NCBI RefSeq assembly: GCF_042434095.1
Contig: NZ_JBHLUE010000026.1
Location: forward strand, 248,001 to 312,000
Origin: KBS50 sp042434095
Lineage (GTDB): Bacteria > Actinomycetota > Actinomycetes > Mycobacteriales > Micromonosporaceae
Direction: 5' to 3'
DNA: 64,000 nucleotides
Position numbers and translations under genes: made by a program. The notes below the pieces were generated by a model. It was not told the DNA's origin. It saw only the letters and a program-made list of their open reading frames with translations, and did not search any database. This document shows positions 8,935-14,777 of the stretch, piece after piece (within the stretch, counting starts at the first letter, position 1; each line of letters starts with the position of its first letter).

Positions 8935-10182
8935 GTGACGGATCATCTGATCGGGCTCCTCCTCGGCGCCGAGGAGGACTGGCCCCAGGCTTTCGAGGCG
9001 ACCCTACGCATGGTGGGGCCGATCCACCACGGCGGTGAGGTCCATCGCCTGACCAGCGAGCGGCTGACCATCGAGCCGTTCCGGCTCACCGACCCGGTCC
9101 GGACACCGCTGGTGATCGACCGGCTCGCGTACTGGTACTACCACCCGCGGGAGTGGCTCAAGAAGGCCGCCCTGGTCAACGGGACGTACCTGCTGAACAG
9201 CCCGTTCACCTTCCAGTCGATGGAGAAGCACAGCGCCTACTGCGCGATGGTGCGGCTCGGGCTCAAGGTGCCGGAGACCACCCTCGTGCCGTACAAGAAT
9301 CCCGTCGACAACGTCCGCTGGGCCTACACGGCCGAGCGCTACAACCAGCCGTTCGACCTGGACCGGCTCGCCGCCGACCTGGGCTACCCGCTGTACATGA
9401 AGCCGTTCGACGGCGGCGGCTGGCGCGGCGTCTCCCGGGTCAACGACCCGGCCGACCTGCACCGGGCGTACGACGAGTCCGGCGAGATGCTCATGCACCT
9501 GCAGGCGACCATCGACTACGAGCACTTCGCCCGGGCGCTGTCCATCGGCCCGGAGACCATGGTCATGGACTTCCGCCCGGACCAGCCGATGCACAACCGG
9601 TACGCCGTGTCGCACGACTTCCTGTCCGCCTCCGCCGGCTGGCAGGCCGTGGCGATCAGCCGGGTGGTGAACGCCTTCTTCTCCTGGGAGTTCAACTCGG
9701 CCGAGATGCTGGTCAGCGGCGACGAGGTCTATCCGATCGACTACGCCAACGCCTGCCCCGACGTGGCGATCACGTCGCTGCACTACTACTTCCCCTGGGC
9801 GATCACCGCGCTGGTCCGCTGGTCGACGTACTGTCTCGTCACCGGCCGCCGGCCCAACCTGGACCTGCGGACCAACCGGTACTTCGCCATCGCCGACAAC
9901 CCCGACATGTCGTACGAGGACAAGCTGGCCGCCTATCTCGGGCTGGCCGACGAATACTTCGAGAGCGACCGCTACTGGGAGTGGTGCGGCACCCACCTCG
10001 GCCACCTCGAGGAGCAGGTGTACGAATGGGTCGGTTCGGACGCCTTCGACCGCATCCTCCGGGAGACGGTGGCCGCGACCTACCCGCCGCACGAGCACGA
10101 CCAGTTCCTCGCGCACTTCCGCGGCCTCATCCAGCTCTGGCTGGACGACAACGGCTCGCGAGCCGGCCGTCCCGCCAGCTGA
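8935..10182 (+). CDS. ATP-grasp ligase (fourth, glutathione-synthetase-like type)
   Basis: A 415-aa ATP-grasp protein from a different subfamily than the three at 2070-5853. It has an aromatic-rich N-terminus (RLAYWYYHPREWLKK), the lysine in YMKPFDGGGWRGV (about 156) and late acidic/asparagine residues in YPIDYANACPD. The GTG at 8935 (MTDHLIGLLLG) matches the usual start of this group and sits just after a -10 element. It pairs divergently with the esterase at 8138; ATP-grasp/esterase pairs of this kind are widespread in actinobacteria in my recollection, but I know of no assigned pathway. Probable carboxylate-amine ligase; substrate unknown. Confidence 0.88.
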   Translation: MTDHLIGLLLGAEEDWPQAFEATLRMVGPIHHGGEVHRLTSERLTIEPFRLTDPVRTPLVIDRLAYWYYHPREWLKKAALVNGTYLLNSPFTFQSMEKHSAYCAMVRLGLKVPETTLVPYKNPVDNVRWAYTAERYNQPFDLDRLAADLGYPLYMKPFDGGGWRGVSRVNDPADLHRAYDESGEMLMHLQATIDYEHFARALSIGPETMVMDFRPDQPMHNRYAVSHDFLSASAGWQAVAISRVVNAFFSWEFNSAEMLVSGDEVYPIDYANACPDVAITSLHYYFPWAITALVRWSTYCLVTGRRPNLDLRTNRYFAIADNPDMSYEDKLAAYLGLADEYFESDRYWEWCGTHLGHLEEQVYEWVGSDAFDRILRETVAATYPPHEHDQFLAHFRGLIQLWLDDNGSRAGRPAS

Positions 10183-10253
10183 CCGCTCGCCGGCGCCAGG
10201 TCTGGATCACCGGTCCGGCCGCCCTGCCGGGTCAGCCCCGATTTGGGGGCATC

Positions 10254-10292
10254 TTCCGTGTTGTAACTATCGTTTTTTTCGTTTTTACAGGT
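10254..10292 (+). promoter_or_regulatory. AT-rich promoter/operator region of the toxin-antitoxin module
   Basis: A 39-bp stretch rich in T, unique in this GC-rich window, directly precedes the antitoxin ATG. It contains repeated CGTTTTT-like runs and a TTGTAA hexamer. It is the likely promoter and autoregulatory site; exact elements cannot be assigned. Confidence 0.4.
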
Positions 10293-10802
10293 ATGGTGGT
10301 AATAGAGCCAAGGAGCGCGGAGGATCTTGTGACTGTGGTGCCCGCAGGCGGGTCGACGCCCAACGGCGACGAGTTGAGGCGATTCGCCCGCCGGTCGCTC
10401 AGCGGGCGACGGCTGAAGCTGATCGTTGATGACGGAGAACCGGTCGACGTGCCGCCCGTAGTGGGCGAAGCCCTCGCGGAAGTCGTGTCGATCCTGGGGC
10501 GGGGGCGGCCCGTCCGGGTGATGGCCGAAAGCGTCGAGCTGTCGACCGGAGAGGCCGCCACGATCTTGGGGGTGACCCGACCGACGGTGGTCAAGTTGAT
10601 GAATGACGGCGTGCTTCCCTACACCCGCCCCAACTCCAGCCGCCGGGTGGCGTTGCACGATGTGCTGGCCTACAAGGAACGCCGATCGAGGGCGCGCCGC
10701 GAGGCGTTGGATGAGTTGACGGCTGACGCAGTCGACATGGGCGTTTACGACGAAGCGATTCGCCGTGGCCGCCAGTCATCAGACGGTCAGCCCGCCGAGT
10801 GA
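10293..10802 (+). CDS. HTH (excisionase-type) antitoxin
   Basis: A 169-aa protein. The second half holds an excisionase/MerR-like helix-turn-helix (LSTGEAATILGVTRPTVVKLMNDG, about 90-113) followed by a wing (LPYTRPNSSRRVALHDVLAYKERR). The N-terminal third is unassigned. Gene order (HTH protein then PIN ribonuclease, 10 bp apart) is that of a type II toxin-antitoxin pair, so it should neutralise the PIN toxin and repress its own promoter. ATG 10293 follows the AT-rich promoter; GTG codons at 10296 and 10330 are alternatives. Confidence 0.8.
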   Translation: MVVIEPRSAEDLVTVVPAGGSTPNGDELRRFARRSLSGRRLKLIVDDGEPVDVPPVVGEALAEVVSILGRGRPVRVMAESVELSTGEAATILGVTRPTVVKLMNDGVLPYTRPNSSRRVALHDVLAYKERRSRARREALDELTADAVDMGVYDEAIRRGRQSSDGQPAE

Positions 10803-10812
10803 CCGCTCGCTG

Positions 10813-11376
10813 ATGATCGTCGCCGTGTTGGACGCCTGCGTCCTGGTGCCAAGTGTGCTCGCGGACACGCTGCTGCGTTGCGCCGAGCAAGACCTCTACC
10901 GACCGATATGGACCGTTGCGATCCTCGAGGAGGTTCGCCGGAATCTGCCGCCGTCCGCCCTCGGAGCCAAGGCTGAGCGCAGGGTCGAGGTGATGCGGGA
11001 CTTCTTCCCGGAAGCGATGGCTTCGGGTTACGAGCAGTTCATCCCCGGGCTGACCAACGATCCCAAAGATCGGCACGTACTCGCCGCCGCCGTCGCCGCC
11101 GACGCGGAGGTGATCGTCACGGCCAATCTCCGTGACTTCCCGGAGCGTGCGCTCGCGCCGTTCGCCATCGAAGCGGTGCATCCGGATGACTTTCTCTGCA
11201 TGTTGTTGGCCGATGCCCCGGAGCGGGTTGCGAACATCATCGTGCAACAGGCAGAGGCCACCGGAAGGGGAGGACGGCCGAAGCTCGGTGTGGACGACGT
11301 CGTGAACGGCCTGGCCGGGTGCCGAGCGATCCGGTTCGCCCACCGGGTGTCCCTCATCCTGGCCGACGGGCGTTGA
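10813..11376 (+). CDS. PIN-domain toxin (ribonuclease)
   Basis: A 187-aa PIN-domain protein. Acidic active-site residues are visible in MIVAVLDACVLVPS, ILEEVRRN and NDPKDRHVLAAAV, with a further candidate in NLRDFPE. The C-terminal 50 residues (ATGRGGRPKLGVDDVVNGLAG) extend beyond the minimal PIN fold. It lies 10 bp downstream of the HTH antitoxin, so the two are one operon. PIN toxins cleave RNA, often tRNA or mRNA; the target here is unknown. It converges on the glycosyltransferase gene, with 64 bp between stops. Confidence 0.82.
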   Translation: MIVAVLDACVLVPSVLADTLLRCAEQDLYRPIWTVAILEEVRRNLPPSALGAKAERRVEVMRDFFPEAMASGYEQFIPGLTNDPKDRHVLAAAVAADAEVIVTANLRDFPERALAPFAIEAVHPDDFLCMLLADAPERVANIIVQQAEATGRGGRPKLGVDDVVNGLAGCRAIRFAHRVSLILADGR

Positions 11377-11440
11377 AGGCCGGTCCGTTCACCGAAGAGT
11401 GGTTCGCTGCCATGCACATCCCCGATGCGACCCCGTCCTG

Positions 11441-12118
11441 TCAGAGGTTCGCGGCCAGCCGGGTCAGGTGGGCGCTGAACCCGCCCGCCGCCCGGGCCGT
11501 CCCACGGGCGCTGGTGAGCGTCGGCGTGTCCACGCTGTACACCACCCGCAGGCCGGCCTCGGTGGCGATCCGTACCAGCTCCCGGTCCTCGGCCAGGGCG
11601 AGCGCCGGGAAGCCGCCGACCCGCCGGTAGGCGACCGCGGAGATGCCGAGGTTGGCGCCGTGCACGTGCCGGTCGCCGGCCGCGTACCCCGCCTCGTAGG
11701 CCAGCTTCAGCTCCGCCGGCCACGGCGCCCAGTCCGCCACCCGGACCGTCCCGGCCACCAGGTCCGCGCCGGCCGCGGCCAGCCGCGCCTGGTGGACGAG
11801 CCAGTCGGCCGGGACGCGGGAGTCGGCGTCGGTGGTGGCCAGCCACAGCCCGGCCGGGTCGTCGCCGATCGCCGCCGCCGCGCCGGCGGCCCGGGCCACC
11901 CCGACGTTGCGGGCCCGCAACGTGACCGCGCGGACCCCGGCGGCCGCGCAGATCGCGGCCGTGCCGTCGGTGCAGGCATCGAGCACCACCACGATCTCGA
12001 CGGGTACGTCCGGCAGCGCGGCCGCCGCCACGGACAGCGCGGCGAGGCAGCCCGGCAGCAGCTCCTCCTCGTCGTGCGCGGGGACCACCACCGCCACCCG
12101 CGTCGGCCCGGTCAGCAC
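11441..12118 (-). CDS. Family 2 glycosyltransferase
   Basis: A 225-aa GT-A glycosyltransferase. It has VAVVVPAHDEEELL at the N-terminus, VVLDACTDGT, and TTDADSRVPADW (the DAD metal site about 97-99), then GANLGISAVAYRRVGGF for the acceptor side. No membrane segment, so it is probably cytoplasmic. The GTG start overlaps the methyltransferase stop by 7 bp. It is the last gene of the acyl-CoA dehydrogenase / PIG-L / methyltransferase / glycosyltransferase operon. The set suggests stepwise decoration of a sugar or aminosugar compound (inference). Confidence 0.88.
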   Translation of the reverse strand: MLTGPTRVAVVVPAHDEEELLPGCLAALSVAAAALPDVPVEIVVVLDACTDGTAAICAAAGVRAVTLRARNVGVARAAGAAAAIGDDPAGLWLATTDADSRVPADWLVHQARLAAAGADLVAGTVRVADWAPWPAELKLAYEAGYAAGDRHVHGANLGISAVAYRRVGGFPALALAEDRELVRIATEAGLRVVYSVDTPTLTSARGTARAAGGFSAHLTRLAANL

Positions 12119-12720
12119 AGGCCCTCGCGCTCGGCCACCGAGCGGGCCGGCGGAGGGGTCCGGGTGTGCACGTCGAGCCGGAAGTCCGCCTCCTCGTGCC
12201 GGACCAACCGGGCGAGCCCGGGCACCCGGTCGAGCCGCTCGTGCACCTCGTCACCGCGCTGCGGATAGTCGGCCACCGGGTGCCGCCAGTGCACGGCCAC
12301 CAGGTCGCCGCCGGGCCGCAGCGACGCCACGGCCCGGTCCAGCAGCGTGTCCAGGTCGGCGTCGCCGAGGTAGTAGCCCACCTCGGAGAGCACGATGAGG
12401 TCGAAGTCCTCGTCGGGCCAGTCCTGCGGCATCCGGCCCGGCCGCACCCGCACGTGCGGGCACCCGGCCACCCGCTCCGCGGCCGTGGCCACGGCCTGCT
12501 CGGCTAGGTCGACGCTGAGCAGCCGGTCGCAGCGGGCGGCGAGCTGTTCGGTGAGCACCCCGATCGAGCAGCCGGGCTCGAACGCGGCCGCGTACCGGGG
12601 GCGGGGCAGGGCGGCCAGGGTGAGCGCGTACTTGCGCCGCTCGTACCAGCGGCTGGTGAAGCCCCACGGGTCCGGGCTGGCGGCGTACATGGCGTCGAAG
12701 TAGCCGACCGGCAGGGTCAC
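12112..12720 (-). CDS. Class I SAM-dependent methyltransferase
   Basis: A 202-aa Rossmann methyltransferase. Motif I is FEPGCSIGVLTEQLA, followed by LLSVDLAEQAV and an acidic DEDFDLIVLSEVGYYL (motif II region). The N-terminus YFDAMYAASPDPWGF resembles NodS-type N-methyltransferases acting on deacetylated aminosugars, which would fit the upstream PIG-L deacetylase; that specificity is only suggested. The GTG start overlaps the PIG-L stop by 4 bp. Confidence 0.88.
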   Translation of the reverse strand: MTLPVGYFDAMYAASPDPWGFTSRWYERRKYALTLAALPRPRYAAAFEPGCSIGVLTEQLAARCDRLLSVDLAEQAVATAAERVAGCPHVRVRPGRMPQDWPDEDFDLIVLSEVGYYLGDADLDTLLDRAVASLRPGGDLVAVHWRHPVADYPQRGDEVHERLDRVPGLARLVRHEEADFRLDVHTRTPPPARSVAEREGLC

Positions 12721-13433
12721 GTGAGGAACACCTCGTACGGGCGCAGGAAGCGGGCCACCACGTGCGGCGGCAGGATCGGCGCGTCCGCCGGCGCGGGGCC
12801 GAGCGGCTCGGTCTGGCTGCGGAACTCGGCCACGGCCGCGGCCTTGCCCCGGCACACCGCCGCGGGCAGGTCCAGCCGGCGAGCCCGATGCCAGGGCACC
12901 CGCGGGTCGCCCGGGTCGGCCCAGTGCCACATCCAGATCGGGTATTCCGCCAGGATGGCGCCGGTGGCGGCGCAGGCGGCCGCCGCGGCCCGCCCGACCG
13001 TCTCGTGGTCGGGATGGCCGTCGCCGCGCCAGGTGGCCACGCACCACCGCCCCGGCGAGAGCAGCCCGGTCAACGTCGCGGTGAGGGCGGCCTCGTCGAT
13101 GTCGCCATCCGGGTGCCCGAGGTGGCGTACCGGGGTGGCGGGCTGGCCGAGCACGGACAGCGCCGCGGCGGTCTCGGCCCGGCGCAACGCGACCAGCTCG
13201 TCCGGCGCGTACACCGTCGAGCCCGCATGGGACGCCTCGCCGTCGGTCACCGCCACCACCTCGCCGCCGCCGGCCAGGCACAGCAGCCCCCCGGCGCCGA
13301 GCACCTCGTCGTCCGGGTGCGGCGCCACGATCAGCGGCCGCGCCGGCGGGGCCAGCGTCGGCCAGCCCGCCGGACCGGCCCAGCCCGACCAGGCCTCCTC
13401 GCTGGTGCCGAGCCCGGCGATCTCGGTCACCAC
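12717..13433 (-). CDS. PIG-L family deacetylase
   Basis: A 238-aa LmbE/PIG-L zinc hydrolase. The metal-binding AHPDD-type motif is VAPHPDDEVLG (about 36-46), with HPDGD and DGHPDHETVG supplying further ligands and the catalytic acid. The family removes acetyl from N-acetylglucosaminyl conjugates, such as mycothiol and glycolipid precursors. Two adjacent GTG codons (13433, 13430) are possible starts; both overlap the end of the acyl-CoA dehydrogenase gene. Context points to a dedicated sugar-containing metabolite rather than mycothiol, whose deacetylase (MshB) usually stands elsewhere. Confidence 0.88.
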   Translation of the reverse strand: MVTEIAGLGTSEEAWSGWAGPAGWPTLAPPARPLIVAPHPDDEVLGAGGLLCLAGGGEVVAVTDGEASHAGSTVYAPDELVALRRAETAAALSVLGQPATPVRHLGHPDGDIDEAALTATLTGLLSPGRWCVATWRGDGHPDHETVGRAAAAACAATGAILAEYPIWMWHWADPGDPRVPWHRARRLDLPAAVCRGKAAAVAEFRSQTEPLGPAPADAPILPPHVVARFLRPYEVFLT

Positions 13434-14455
13434 CGCGGGTCCTCCTCGGCCGCGACCTGCTCACCCAGCCCGGCCAGGTCGGCCTCGGCGTGGCTCTGCC
13501 GCAGGTAGACGGTGAGATCGGCGACCCGCCGCGCGTGCCGGCCGTCCCGGCAGAGCGGGCCCGCGCCCAACGCCCGGCCGACCCGGTCCAGCACCTCCGT
13601 GGCGGTGGCCTCGACAGTGGCCCGGACCTGCCCGGTGAGGCGCCGCAGGTCCGCCTTCGGGTCGGCGTCGACGGTGGCGGCCGCGGCCCGCAGCAGCGCC
13701 CCGGCGGCGGCCAGCCGGGCGTCCACCGCGCCGAGGTGGGCGAGCAGGTGCGGGTCGGGCGGGGCCACGCCGGCCGCCTCCGGCCGGTCGCCGCCGGTCG
13801 CCGCGCGGTGCTTCTCCCGCTGGGCCCGGGCGGCGGCCAGCAGCGGCCGGGCGACCCCCACGGCCCCGCCGTACCAGCAGGCGGCCACGCCGATGCCGCC
13901 GTGCCAGAAGCCCGGCCGCGCGGTGTAGTCGCCGGGGCCGCCCACCGGCACGGCCGGCACCCCGGTGAACCGCACGGTGCGGCTGTCGCTGGCCGCCATC
14001 CCGACGGCCGGCCAGGTGCCCTCGAGCGCGGTGCCCGGGTTGTCCACCGCGAACAGCCGGATCCCGTCCGGGGCGGCGGCGGTGACCAGGGCCCGGGTGC
14101 AGACGCCGGCGCCGGAGCACCACGGCCGGTCGCCGTCGATCAGCCAGATCGCGCCGTCGCGGCGGGCCGTCAGCGACCGCGGCACGGCCGCCCAGACGCC
14201 CCACCGGCCGTCCCCGGCGGGTGGCCCGTCGAGTTCGGCGAGGATCGCCAGCGCGTCGGCGTGGCCCTCGGCGAGCCGGGCGAGCACCGGGTCCGCCTCG
14301 CCGAGCCGGGCCAGCGCGGCAAACCGCTCGGCCGTGTTGCCGGCGCCGGGCAGCGGCAGGTCGAACGCCCCGGCGGCGACGCCGGACCGGAACCGCGCGT
14401 CCGGCGGTTGTCCGTCGGCGTCCCGCCGCTCCTGCCCGTACCGTTCCGTCGTCAC
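13427..14455 (-). CDS. Acyl-CoA dehydrogenase-like flavoprotein
   Basis: A 342-aa acyl-CoA dehydrogenase homologue, shorter than the usual 380. The middle-domain pattern (WAAVPRSL, GDRPWCSGAGVCTRALVTA, ASDSRTVRFTGVPA) is recognisable. The C-terminal helical bundle ends in a YLRQSHAEADLAGLG stretch. The usual catalytic glutamate is not obvious, so it may act on an unusual substrate or have lost dehydrogenase activity. First gene of the four-gene operon; its ATG is 89 bp from the divergent split tRNA. Confidence 0.75.
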   Translation of the reverse strand: MTTERYGQERRDADGQPPDARFRSGVAAGAFDLPLPGAGNTAERFAALARLGEADPVLARLAEGHADALAILAELDGPPAGDGRWGVWAAVPRSLTARRDGAIWLIDGDRPWCSGAGVCTRALVTAAAPDGIRLFAVDNPGTALEGTWPAVGMAASDSRTVRFTGVPAVPVGGPGDYTARPGFWHGGIGVAACWYGGAVGVARPLLAAARAQREKHRAATGGDRPEAAGVAPPDPHLLAHLGAVDARLAAAGALLRAAAATVDADPKADLRRLTGQVRATVEATATEVLDRVGRALGAGPLCRDGRHARRVADLTVYLRQSHAEADLAGLGEQVAAEEDPRW

Positions 14456-14544
14456 GCGGTCACCCTAGTGCCCGCGCCTGAGCGTCCCCGGACCGCCGTC
14501 GTATCTCGATGGCCCTCGTGACCGGCTCGTGGGATGATCGTTCC

Positions 14545-14677
14545 GGGTCGTTAGCTCAACGGCAGAGCACCGGGCTAAAGTAGCGCCTCCGCCCTCCGCC
14601 TGTGCGGTCATGGAAATGCTTCCTTCTCCTCCTTTTGACGGACCCGGCGGTTCGGGGTTCGACTCCTCGGCGACCCA
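14545..14677 (+). tRNA. tRNA-Arg(ACG)-like gene split by a 61-nt insertion in the anticodon loop
   Basis: All arms of a tRNA are present: acceptor 14545-14551 with 14670-14676, D stem GCTC/GAGC, anticodon stem CCGGG/CCCGG (14570-14574, 14643-14647), a 5-nt variable loop, and T arm with loop TTCGACT. CCA is not encoded. The anticodon loop is 68 nt instead of 7. Removing 61 nt (14577-14637) restores the loop CTACGGA, exactly that of bacterial tRNA-Arg(ACG). The insertion starts AAAG and ends CTTTTG; these ends can pair over 4 bp, and it holds two small hairpins (14596-14607, 14612-14623). D-loop position 20 is C, where Arg tRNAs usually carry A. A GATGAT hexamer at 14533-14538 could be the -10. 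It could be a working split gene, a decoy RNA or a pseudogene. Confidence 0.75.
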
Positions 14678-14777
14678 CTGCGCATCCGATGGCAATCCGC
14701 GACCGTCACCGCCGGCTGGCGAGACGAGTCGCGGCCTGCCCTGCTGTCCAGACCACAACGAGCGGCGGGAGGGTCGC

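Noticed and set aside
14577..14637. Functional group I intron
   Set aside because: The U/G boundary rule is met, but 61 nt cannot hold the catalytic core.
14545..14677. Reading the tRNA as tRNA-Lys or as tRNA with anticodon AAA
   Set aside because: The acceptor stem looks Lys-like, but removing the insertion restores the CTACGGA loop of tRNA-Arg(ACG), a better explanation than an AAA anticodon in a 68-nt loop.
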